Assembly (NCBI GenBank): GCA_026709415.1
Contig: JAPOSZ010000021.1
Coordinates: 1-64,000 of the forward strand
DNA from: Flavobacteriaceae bacterium
GTDB lineage: Bacteria; Bacteroidota; Bacteroidia; Flavobacteriales; Flavobacteriaceae
Length of the DNA stretch: 64,000 nt
Direction: 5' to 3'
Shown here piece by piece: positions 37,499 through 45,879 of this stretch. The stretch's first letter is position 1. Every line of letters begins with the position of its first letter. A program made the position numbers and the translations under genes. Below the pieces are notes generated by a model, which did not search any database, had not been told where the DNA came from, and worked only from the letters and a program-made list of their open reading frames with translations.

Positions 37499-39013
37499 GT
37501 GAAACGATTATTGGCAAAGATTTTCGCACATCAGGTAGTGCGTAGAAATAAAAATTGGATTGATAATCCGATTAATGCCCAAAATGATGTTTTTCAATCT
37601 CTAATTAAAAGAGGGAAAAAAACTCAATTTGGAAAAGATCACCAGTTTCATAAGATTCACAACTATGAAGATTTTAAGCACTTAATACCCATAACGACTT
37701 ATGAAGATATCAGACCATATATAGATTCCATATTATCAGGTCAAAAAAATGTGTTATGGCCAGGTCAACCCCAATATTTATCAAAAACGTCGGGAACGAC
37801 ATCAGGAATTAAATATATCCCCATAACTAAAGCATCGCTCCCCTACCATATCAAAGCCGCTAGAGATGCTATCTTGAATTATATACATCAAACCAAGAAG
37901 ACCGATTTTGTCACCGGAAAGCAAATTTTTTTACAAGGCAGTCCAACCCTTGAATACAAAAATGGATTAGCTATTGGAAGACTTTCTGGTATCGTGGCAC
38001 ATCACATACCACAATATCTTCAAAAAAATAGAATGCCTAGCTGGGAGACTAATACGATAGAAGACTGGGAAGAAAAAGTAGATAAAATTGTAGAGGAAAC
38101 CCTATCAGAACGAATGACCATCATTGCCGGGATTCCTCCGTGGGTTAAAATGTATTTCGAAAGAATTATAGATAAGGTAAAAAAACCCATTGGACAACAC
38201 TTTAAAGATTTTTCACTTTTTATCCATGGTGGCGTTAATTTCCAACCCTATCGCCAAAGTATGGAATCTTTGATAGGTAAAAAAATTGACTCCATCGAGA
38301 CCTATCCCGCCTCGGAGGGATTCATAGCTTATCAAGACAATCAACATCGAAGTGATTTATTACTGCTTGTTAACGGGGGCTTATTTTATGAATTTGTCAA
38401 ATTAAAGGAAATCAATAATCCCAACCCAAATCGAATCCCTCTTGAAGATGTCGAATTGCACATTGATTATGTCCTCATATTATCATCAAATGCTGGACTT
38501 TGGGCTTACAATATTGGTGATACCGTTCAGTTTACCAGTATTCAACCTTACCGAATAATCGTCACTGGACGAGTAAAACACTTTATTTCTGCCTTTGGTG
38601 AACATGTCATTGGTTCGGAAGTTGAATATGCTTTAAATTCAGCTTTAAACACCTATGAACATTCTGTTGAAGTCAATGAATTTACTGTAGCTCCTCAAGT
38701 CAATCCTCCATCTGGTTTGCCTCGACATCAATGGTTTATAGAATTTCAAAAGTCGCCCCAAAACAAGAAACAATTCCAATATCTAATTGACCAAGCCCTT
38801 CAATCAAAAAACATTTACTATAGAGATTTGGTGGTTGGAAAAGTTATTAGGCCTCTTGAAATCATCTCAATTGACATTGGGGGGTTCAGTGAGTATATGA
38901 AATCCATAGGGAAACAAGGGGGTCAAAATAAAGTACCACGATTATCAAATAATCGAGATTTAGTCCAAAGATTAAAGCCTTATATCATTTCTGATCAATT
39001 GAAGGGTGAGTAA
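37499..39013 (+). CDS. GH3-like (auxin-responsive-promoter family) acyl-adenylating enzyme
   Basis: The 504-residue product belongs to the GH3 acyl-acid amido-synthetase family, which adenylates a carboxylate and joins it to an amine. The start is GTG 37499. The ATP-binding motif is YLSKTSGTTSGIKYIP (about 95-110), and ETYPASEGFIAYQ and NIGDTVQFTSIQPYRIIVTGR carry the other ATP-binding motifs. Bacterial members have unknown substrates. It overlaps the next glycosyltransferase gene by eight bases, so the three genes 37499-41008 form one unit, likely concerned with a cell-surface glycoconjugate. Confidence 0.85.
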   Translation: MKRLLAKIFAHQVVRRNKNWIDNPINAQNDVFQSLIKRGKKTQFGKDHQFHKIHNYEDFKHLIPITTYEDIRPYIDSILSGQKNVLWPGQPQYLSKTSGTTSGIKYIPITKASLPYHIKAARDAILNYIHQTKKTDFVTGKQIFLQGSPTLEYKNGLAIGRLSGIVAHHIPQYLQKNRMPSWETNTIEDWEEKVDKIVEETLSERMTIIAGIPPWVKMYFERIIDKVKKPIGQHFKDFSLFIHGGVNFQPYRQSMESLIGKKIDSIETYPASEGFIAYQDNQHRSDLLLLVNGGLFYEFVKLKEINNPNPNRIPLEDVELHIDYVLILSSNAGLWAYNIGDTVQFTSIQPYRIIVTGRVKHFISAFGEHVIGSEVEYALNSALNTYEHSVEVNEFTVAPQVNPPSGLPRHQWFIEFQKSPQNKKQFQYLIDQALQSKNIYYRDLVVGKVIRPLEIISIDIGGFSEYMKSIGKQGGQNKVPRLSNNRDLVQRLKPYIISDQLKGE

Positions 39014-40061
39014 AAAACCGATGGTTACGATGGCGTTAGGAATTAAAAGGTCATTTGTTCAAAGGGATATTGAAATTTTATCTTCATTAGATTGTCGTTT
39101 ACGACTGATTCAAACAAAACCCAGCAAACATTGGGTTGGGTTTCTTTTAGGTAGGATAATCGAATTGTTTATGTGTTTATGGTTTGTTGCTAAATCCAAA
39201 CGCGTCATTTCTTGGTTTAATGATTACCATAGTTTTTTTCTCATCTTATTGGCCAAGTTGTTTTCAGTCAAAAGTTTAATTCTCGTAGGGGGATATGACG
39301 CCATTAGCAATTCTAAGATCCGTTACGGGTTATTTTTAAAACCCAATTTGCGACAAATATTAGCACGATGGAGTTATAGACACTGTTCCAACATTTGGGT
39401 CGTGCATAAAAGTTTAGCCGTTGGATGTCCCTATGCCAATAAACAACCGCATATCAACTCAGGTATTAAATATTTTTTACCTCATCTAAAAACCCCCATC
39501 GTTGAAGTGCCTACCGGGTATGATTCGAATTTTTGGAAACCCAGTGGAAATCCAAAGGAATCTATTGTTTTAACCATTGGCATCATTGAAGATAAGCGAA
39601 CTTACCAACTTAAAGGGATTGATGTGTTTATATCCTTGGCTAAACGGCTCAAAGAGTTTCGATTTATTGTTGTTGGAATTAATCAACATTTAGTCCATTC
39701 ATTAAAAACGCCTAAACCCAAAAATCTTGAATATCACCCACGTTGTTCTGAAAAAACACTCAGAGAATATTACCAAAAAAGTAAATTCTATTTTCAAGGA
39801 TCTTCCAATGAAGGATTACCTAATGTTCTTTGTGAAGCCATGCTTTGTGAGTGTATTCCAATAGCTAGAGGTGTTTTTGGAATGCCTGATATCATCGGTT
39901 CAACTGGATATTTGTTTAACGACTCCGCACCGCTTGAAAAAACCGTTGAGTTCATTCATTCCGCTAACATGAATTTAGGATCGGATGCCAGAAAGAGAAT
40001 CATAAAGCAATACCCTATTTCTAAACGTATTGATGCTTTTAATACCTTTTTACAATCTTAA
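39006..40061 (+). CDS. GT4-type glycosyltransferase
   Basis: The 351-residue product has the C-terminal GT-B domain of family 4 (glycosyltransferase group 1). VPTGYDSNFWKP and TIGIIEDKRTYQLKGIDVFI start the donor domain, and FYFQGSSNEGLPNVLCEAML holds the conserved E-x7-E motif. It starts at GTG 39006 and ends in TAATG overlap with the next gene. Donor and acceptor sugars are unknown. Translational coupling to both neighbours suggests joint synthesis of one glycan. Confidence 0.87.
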   Translation: MSKKPMVTMALGIKRSFVQRDIEILSSLDCRLRLIQTKPSKHWVGFLLGRIIELFMCLWFVAKSKRVISWFNDYHSFFLILLAKLFSVKSLILVGGYDAISNSKIRYGLFLKPNLRQILARWSYRHCSNIWVVHKSLAVGCPYANKQPHINSGIKYFLPHLKTPIVEVPTGYDSNFWKPSGNPKESIVLTIGIIEDKRTYQLKGIDVFISLAKRLKEFRFIVVGINQHLVHSLKTPKPKNLEYHPRCSEKTLREYYQKSKFYFQGSSNEGLPNVLCEAMLCECIPIARGVFGMPDIIGSTGYLFNDSAPLEKTVEFIHSANMNLGSDARKRIIKQYPISKRIDAFNTFLQS

Positions 40062-41008
40062 TGACCGCCATGGATACAGCCATCATTGCTTATCCTCATT
40101 CTGAAAATTTAGGAGATTGGATTCAATCGCTAGTTTTCAAGTATCTGTGGAACATAGATTTCATAGAAATAGATAGAGAACAATTGAATGGGTATAGGGG
40201 ATCAAAAGTTCGATTAATCTGCAATGGTTGGTTTTTAGAAAATCCCAAACATTGGCCTCCCTCCAATGATATAACCCCCCTTTTTATTTCGTTTCATATC
40301 ACGCCAAAAGCTTCGAAATCATTGACTAACCCTGATTCCATTGCCTATTTTAAAAAATTCGAACCCATTGGTTGTCGCGATTTTTATACCCGAGATTTGC
40401 TACAAAAATTTGGTGTGAAAACCTACTTTTCAGGATGCATGACCCTAGCCTATGAGCAATCATTTTTTAAATTAGAAAATTCCAGTTCTTCTGGAATTCT
40501 TGTGGCCAGTGCCTTAGATCGGTTAAAGCCTATTATAAAACCCTTGAGTAATCCTATTGATTTGATGATACAAATCATCAAGTTTCCATTAAAATATCGG
40601 AAATACCAAAAAGCTAAAAAAAAGCTCAATCATGCATTAAATAAAACCGATGTTCCCATCACAAAAGCATCTCAAATCATCAATATCGAAAGATTAAAAA
40701 CTGAAAATCCAAAACAACTGGCTTTAGATTATCTTAAAAAAATTAATCAAGCCGAATTGGTCATTACTTCTAGAATTCATACGGCTTTACCGGCCATAGC
40801 CATGAACACACCCGTGATATTTTTAGATGATGGGTTAAACCATATCAATCATCAAAGTCGATTAAGGGGTCTCTCAGATTTTTTTCATGTTTGTTCCAGT
40901 AAAGATTTAATTCATTTTGACTTCAATTCAATAAAAGTCAAAACAAATCACTTAAAATTCAAAGCGTCGCTAAAAAATAAAGTGGATCAATTTTTAACAA
41001 AATTTTAG
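40061..41008 (+). CDS. Polysaccharide pyruvyl-transferase-family protein
   Basis: The 315-residue product matches the polysaccharide pyruvyl transferase family (CsaB-like fold), which adds ketal-linked pyruvate to sugars; some members have other roles. Family features are HSENLGDWIQS near the N-terminus, FEPIGCRDFYTRDLLQKFGV and, near the C-terminus, LVITSRIHTALPAIAMNTPVIF (RxH). Its ATG overlaps the glycosyltransferase stop (TAATG). It is the last gene of the three-gene unit, 44 bases before purD. Confidence 0.8.
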   Translation: MTAMDTAIIAYPHSENLGDWIQSLVFKYLWNIDFIEIDREQLNGYRGSKVRLICNGWFLENPKHWPPSNDITPLFISFHITPKASKSLTNPDSIAYFKKFEPIGCRDFYTRDLLQKFGVKTYFSGCMTLAYEQSFFKLENSSSSGILVASALDRLKPIIKPLSNPIDLMIQIIKFPLKYRKYQKAKKKLNHALNKTDVPITKASQIINIERLKTENPKQLALDYLKKINQAELVITSRIHTALPAIAMNTPVIFLDDGLNHINHQSRLRGLSDFFHVCSSKDLIHFDFNSIKVKTNHLKFKASLKNKVDQFLTKF

Positions 41009-41052
41009 TCTCTAAAACTTCGCAGCTTCAATAAATTTGTGGAAAAAGAATT

Positions 41053-42330
41053 ATGAACGTTTTAATCATTGGTGGTGGTGCTCGAGAACACGCTTTGGCA
41101 TGGAAATTAAATCGTAGTTCTAGAGTACGTGATCTATTCGCCATCCCTGGAAATGTCGGAATCGCTAGTATTGGAAAATGTTTTGAAATAAGCACATCGG
41201 ATTTTGTCCAAATCAAAGAAATTGTGCTTCAATATCAAATCGGAATGGTTATTGTGGGACCAGAAAATCCACTAGAGCAAGGGATTGTCGACTTTTTTCA
41301 AAGTGAATCTTCACTTGAAAAGGTGATGATTATTGGACCCACAAAAAAGGGGGCTATACTCGAATCGAGTAAAGCCTATGCGAAAGCTTTTATGAAAAAA
41401 TATAATATTCCAACTGCAAAATCCATCAGTGTCACTAAAGAAACCATCGATCAAGGAAGAGCTTTTTTACAGAACCAATATCCTCCTTATGTTTTAAAAG
41501 CGGATGGTTTGGCCGCTGGAAAAGGGGTCATGATCTTAGATTATCAGAAAAAAGCTGAAAGCTCTTTAGAAGAAATGCTTGGTGGTCAATTTGGAAAGGC
41601 ATCAAAAACAGTAGTGATTGAGGAATATCTCAATGGGATTGAAATGTCATGTTTCGTATTGATTGATCAAAATTCTTATCTCATATTGCCCTTTGCCAAA
41701 GATTACAAGCGCATCGGTGAAAAGGATTCCGGTTTAAATACGGGGGGTATGGGAGCTGTTTCTCCAGTTCCATTCATTACTCCAGAAATAAATCAAAAAA
41801 TAGAAAATGAAATTGTCATACCAACCGTCAATGGAATTAAACAAGAAAACCTAGGCTTCAGAGGGGTACTGTTTATCGGACTGACCAACGTTAATGGACA
41901 ACCTAAAGTCATGGAATACAATGTACGATTTGGTGATCCAGAAGCTGAAGTGGTCATCCCAAGGATTAATAATGACCTGATGGATATTTTCCTAGCCTTA
42001 GCTAATAATACTCTTTCAGAAATTCAGTTGGATATCAATCCGCAGTCGGCTGCAACGGTAATGGCTGTCTCAGGAGGGTACCCTACCAATTATACTACTG
42101 GAGAACACATTACTGGGATAGAAGAGACCCAAACAAAGAACACATTTATTTTTCATGCAGGAACTCAAATGGGGAAAAATGATCGCATTTTAACCAACGG
42201 GGGAAGAGTTTTAACCGTCACTTCTTTGGGCAACAATCACCATCAAGCTCTAGAGAGATCCTACAGAAGAATGGCATCCGTCCGCTTTAATCGAAAATAC
42301 ATTCGAAGGGATATCGGTTACGATTTATAA
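41053..42330 (+). CDS. purD: Phosphoribosylamine-glycine ligase
   Basis: PurD makes glycinamide ribonucleotide in purine synthesis (ATP-grasp fold). The 425-residue product starts at ATG 41053 with MNVLIIGGGAREHALAWKL. VLKADGLAAGKGVMI, GEKDSGLNTGGMGAVSPVPF and MEYNVRFGDPEAEVV are the expected catalytic and ATP-grasp segments. Length is normal. Convergent overlap with the small minus-strand gene at its end is six bases. Confidence 0.96.
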   Translation: MNVLIIGGGAREHALAWKLNRSSRVRDLFAIPGNVGIASIGKCFEISTSDFVQIKEIVLQYQIGMVIVGPENPLEQGIVDFFQSESSLEKVMIIGPTKKGAILESSKAYAKAFMKKYNIPTAKSISVTKETIDQGRAFLQNQYPPYVLKADGLAAGKGVMILDYQKKAESSLEEMLGGQFGKASKTVVIEEYLNGIEMSCFVLIDQNSYLILPFAKDYKRIGEKDSGLNTGGMGAVSPVPFITPEINQKIENEIVIPTVNGIKQENLGFRGVLFIGLTNVNGQPKVMEYNVRFGDPEAEVVIPRINNDLMDIFLALANNTLSEIQLDINPQSAATVMAVSGGYPTNYTTGEHITGIEETQTKNTFIFHAGTQMGKNDRILTNGGRVLTVTSLGNNHHQALERSYRRMASVRFNRKYIRRDIGYDL

Positions 42331-42555
42331 AAAAGAATGCGCGGTGATCGTTTTGTCTTCTTCACCCCTTTGATCAAACAGATTCAATTGTCTAATCCAA
42401 TAGATTGCAGCCACTAAACCGATGAATAAGAATAACCAATTGATGGAATTCGAATAATTCCAATTTAATTCTTCTAAAAACCGTAGTTTTTCTAATGGAA
42501 CGAGCAAATAGTTTTCAAAAATGTAGGCAATCCATTCCCAAAAATTTCTCATCAT
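42325..42555 (-). CDS. Small conserved-type membrane protein beside purD (DUF6341-like)
   Basis: The 76-residue product starts at ATG 42555 (a second ATG follows at 42552). An amphipathic N-terminus (FWEWIAYIFENYLLVPLEKLR) precedes one membrane segment INWLFLFIGLVAAIYWI and an acidic tail RGEEDKTITAHSFL. I recall a small protein of this type next to purD in Bacteroidota, possibly the DUF6341 group; the name is from memory. Its role is unknown. It is transcribed towards purD, and the stop codons overlap. Confidence 0.65.
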   Translation of the reverse strand: MMRNFWEWIAYIFENYLLVPLEKLRFLEELNWNYSNSINWLFLFIGLVAAIYWIRQLNLFDQRGEEDKTITAHSFL

Positions 42556-42667
42556 GTTTATAAAAATCGGTTCAAAGATACTTATCGTATTCGACTTTCC
42601 TCATGAATAGATTAAAAATTTTCAGATTCTATCTCAATGTGTCCCTTGGTTTTTCTATTTTGAATTC

Positions 42668-43297
42668 ATGCTTGACTTTGGCATAAAAAACTTTAGTTCA
42701 AAGGCTTTAATCATCTTTAACAAAACGATAGATGATTATCATGTATTTGATGATGTGAATCAAAAAGAAAACAACCCATTTGAAAAAGGCAAAATCCAAC
42801 ACATACTGTATAGCAAATGTTGGATCGATACCATTCAATGGCATTTAGAAGACATCATAAGAATTCCAGATATATCTCCGATCAAGGGGATGGAAATAAA
42901 GCGACTCATTGATCGTTCCAATCAAAAGCGAACCGATACGGTTGAATCTTTAGACCAATTCTTTTACAACGCATTTCTAAACGTCAAGCCAAAAAAAGAG
43001 GCGTATTTGAATACTGAAACACCAGCTTGGGCCATTGATCGGTTTTCCATTTTAGCGCTGAGAATTTTCCATATGAAAGAAGAGTGTCATCGTCTCGATG
43101 CCCCTAGAAAACACATTAATCAATGCAATAAAAAACTCCATGTTCTATTGGCACAACAGGATCAACTCATGTCAGCTATTGATCAGTTATTTGAACTAAT
43201 TTATCAAGGCAACATCATTTTTAAGCCTTTTATGCAAATGAAAATGTATAATGATGAAAATCTAAATCCAGCCCTTTATTCAAAAAACAAAAACTGA
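42668..43297 (+). CDS. DUF4254-family protein
   Basis: This 209-residue cytoplasmic protein is predicted to be mostly helical and matches DUF4254: LYSKCWIDTIQWHLEDIIR, LIDRSNQKRTDTVESLDQF and LALRIFHMKEE are family-typical. DUF4254 genes usually lie beside GT9 glycosyltransferases in Bacteroidota, as here. No function is known; an accessory role in LPS core assembly is inferred from context only. It starts at ATG 42668. Confidence 0.8.
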   Translation: MLDFGIKNFSSKALIIFNKTIDDYHVFDDVNQKENNPFEKGKIQHILYSKCWIDTIQWHLEDIIRIPDISPIKGMEIKRLIDRSNQKRTDTVESLDQFFYNAFLNVKPKKEAYLNTETPAWAIDRFSILALRIFHMKEECHRLDAPRKHINQCNKKLHVLLAQQDQLMSAIDQLFELIYQGNIIFKPFMQMKMYNDENLNPALYSKNKN

Positions 43298-43325
43298 TTC
43301 GATTTCTAATTCAATTCCCACAATA

Positions 43326-44300
43326 CTGGTTTTAAGATTTTCGGCTTTAGGAGATATCGCCATTTTGGTTCCGGTATTAAAATTTCTAACCCAACAACAC
43401 CATGTCAAAGTCTTGTTGGTCGCTCCTGAAGTAGTCGCTCCCCTTTTTAAAGAATTAAAAAATGTGAAGATTATACCCATTTCAAAAGGATTAAAACTTC
43501 CAAAGTTGGTTGAATTAGTTCGGTTCTCAAACAAACTACAAAAGGAATCTTTTGATTATATTGCAGATTGTCATGATGTGATTCGGTCTAAATTATTGAG
43601 ATTAATTTTGAGCCCAAGGGGCAACAAGGTGGCCATTATTGATAAAGGAAGAAAAGAAAAAAAGACCCTAACGAGCTATCCCAAAAAGGATTTTTATCCC
43701 ATAAAAGCAACCTTCCAACGGTACGCCGATGTCTTCAATTCACTGGGATTTCCAATTTCAGTTGAAATACCACCATTCATTACTTCAACTAATCGTTCAC
43801 AGAACGATAAAAAGAAAATTGGCATTGCTCCCTTTAGTCAGCACGCGGGTAAGTCTTATCCTTTAGAATTAATGCAGCACGTCGTTGGTAAACTCAATAA
43901 AAAGAATTTTGAAATACTTTTATTTGGGGCTCCGAATGAAACTAAATTGTTGGATTCTTGGAGTCAAAAATTCAATATCATCAATACCTCTTCTTGTTCA
44001 TTAGATAAGCAATTAGATTTGATTTCAGGATTAGATTTAATGGTGAGCATGGATTCTGCCAATGGACATATGGCTGCAAATTATGGCGTGAAAGTATTAA
44101 CTATTTGGGGCATGACCCACCCTTTCTTAGGGTTCAAGCCCATTGGTCAACCGGACAAACATCAAATTCTATTGGATCGCACGGTTTACCCCAAAGTCCC
44201 AACTTCAGTTTTTGGAAAAAAATTACCTATCGAATATAAAAACGCCATGCACTCCATATCACCAGATATGATTATCTATCGAATCAATCAAATTCTATAA
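43326..44300 (+). CDS. GT9-type (heptosyltransferase-like) glycosyltransferase, start unclear
   Basis: The product is a GT-B enzyme of family 9, which typically adds heptose to the LPS core. The body has SMDSANGHMAANYGVKVLTIWG, the GT9 donor-binding region, and APFSQHAGKSYP. The conserved N-terminus LVLRFSALGDIAI starts at CTG 43326, yet no ATG, GTG or TTG precedes it in frame; the first standard start, TTG 43365, would remove the family's beta-1 and glycine loop. Translation probably begins at CTG, ATA or an ATT upstream, coupled to the DUF4254 stop at 43295-43297, or a small indel obscures the start. Confidence 0.78.
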   Translation: MVLRFSALGDIAILVPVLKFLTQQHHVKVLLVAPEVVAPLFKELKNVKIIPISKGLKLPKLVELVRFSNKLQKESFDYIADCHDVIRSKLLRLILSPRGNKVAIIDKGRKEKKTLTSYPKKDFYPIKATFQRYADVFNSLGFPISVEIPPFITSTNRSQNDKKKIGIAPFSQHAGKSYPLELMQHVVGKLNKKNFEILLFGAPNETKLLDSWSQKFNIINTSSCSLDKQLDLISGLDLMVSMDSANGHMAANYGVKVLTIWGMTHPFLGFKPIGQPDKHQILLDRTVYPKVPTSVFGKKLPIEYKNAMHSISPDMIIYRINQIL

Positions 44301-44399
44301 TCAAATGTTTTTTCATTCAATAAATAGCCGTCATTGATCATTTACGGTCGTTTATAATAGTTAACAACCATTTAGAAATCTCCCATACCTATAGAATTC

Positions 44400-45171
44400 A
44401 TGAGTCAACCACATTACAAATACAAAGACCCACTCAACTTGGATTTCACCTATCTGAAAAATGTTTCTATACCAAATGGAATTCTTGATGGTAATGATGC
44501 TCGATGGGTGAGGCGTGATGAAACGGTAGTTATCTCTGGTATTGAAATCAAGGCCGGCTTCTTTTACTTAGGAAACACACTCAAGTCATTAAAAAGAAAC
44601 ACACAAGATAGAGCCCTGATTAATCCAAAATTCAAAGTGGAACCGGATGATTCCTATAATATTCTGAGAGATAACTCTTTAAGCTGGAAGAGTTATTCAA
44701 GATTCACACCTAAAGCAAGATATCAAATGGTTAGCCTCAAAAAAACGCTCTATAAAAAAACTACCATCCGTGTTTTTGATACACTACTATTATGGATTTG
44801 AACGTCGCATATTGGTTGATGCTCGACTGGGTTTAGTAGATGATGATGACTTTATAGCTATTTTCGAAGAACTCAAAAGGATTGCCATTCTCTTAAGAGA
44901 TTTCTACTACGAGCTCAATCCAAAAGTTCAAATGCTCATGGAATTAATGGGTGTGATGAGACCTGATGTAATCGATGATGAATTTTTATTAGAACGCCCC
45001 TCACCAGATTCATTGTATGTCTCCGTACTACTAACCGATCACATGTACGAAGACAAAGGCTTATCACCAAAGATTGCGCTAACTTATGTCAAATCTCAAT
45101 CTAACTTTCAAAACTTTTACTATATATTCAAACATTGCCTTGATAAGGCCATTGAATTCTTCATTAGGGAA
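44400..45171 (+). pseudogene. Truncated TerB-N paralog
   Basis: From ATG 44400, the product resembles the N-terminus of the large TerB protein at 49593: NLDFTYLKNVSIPNGILDGN, RWVRRDETVVISGIEIKAG and FFYLGNTLKSLK match its first copy. A frameshift between about 44700 and 44790 moves the reading into FLIHYYYGFERRILVDARL, with MELMGVMRPDVI further on. The match ends at about 45170, where a TnpB remnant in the opposite direction begins. So the paralog has lost roughly 80% of its length (the full-length relative has 1273 residues). It marks an earlier duplication, or a previous copy of the same system. Confidence 0.8.
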
Positions 45172-45426
45172 TTATATACTTTCATAACCATTGTTTATCG
45201 AATGATTATTCCAGTCCGATTGACACTTCAAGGTATTCAGCCGCTCATCCGCACGGATAATTGGTCTTACAAACACTCCATGTCCGTTTTTTAGTATAGT
45301 CCCCTTCCCGGAGGCCCATATGTTTTGTGCCGCATTAATATCCGCGTTCTCCGTATGACCGCATTGCTGACAAACAAATCGTGATTGTGATAAACGATTA
45401 TGCTTTGATACATACCCGCAAATCAA
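45172..45426 (-). mobile_element. IS200/IS605 TnpB C-terminal remnant
   Basis: The minus-strand frame reads SRFVCQQCGHTENADINAAQ, the C-terminal zinc-ribbon of TnpB (IS605 OrfB), including the C-x2-C and the DxNAA segment. Only the last third of the zinc-ribbon and the tail is present; the RuvC nuclease core is absent, so it cannot act as an RNA-guided nuclease. It directly abuts the broken TerB-N paralog, so the element probably caused the truncation. Confidence 0.75.
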
Positions 45427-45879
45427 AAGTCTTTGGAATAAAAAGCAATAAACGCCAAGAAAAGAAATGATACCTTATCACCATACTGAATCTTCAAGGG
45501 GCATCCATTGATGATACTATTACAACTTTATTGAAGTCAAAAGCCTAGCATCCAAAAAGGCCATAAAATTCTTCAAAGTTTTAAATCTTGGAATCGATTG
45601 CCTACCATTTGATGATGTCACCAATTACGAAGACTCTAACCCCACCCTAAAATGAGAGGTCACAGAAAATCAACTTCTAAAAATCATGACCGGATAAAAA
45701 ATGATGGAATAATAAGTCGAGAATCCCAAAATTAGTGGAATATGGAGATTTTTTGGAGGAAATCAATATCGGATTAGTTGATCCATATGCTGAAAAAGGA
45801 AAAAAACTGTTACCCCGTAGTTCCCATTTTTTTTGACTCTACATTATCCCAAGGGGTCTTCTTTTCACTACCACTCACC
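45427..45879. other. Intergenic, 453 bases
   Basis: All frames are broken. It may contain decayed parts of the TerB-N paralog or of the insertion element, but nothing aligns by eye. The 3' end of the protease gene lies at 45880. Confidence 0.4.

Noticed and set aside
45160-45200. GGGAATTATATACT at the TnpB remnant edge as another end of the 9285-9450 MITE
   Set aside because: The similarity covers only about 15 AT-rich bases and no inverted partner was found nearby.
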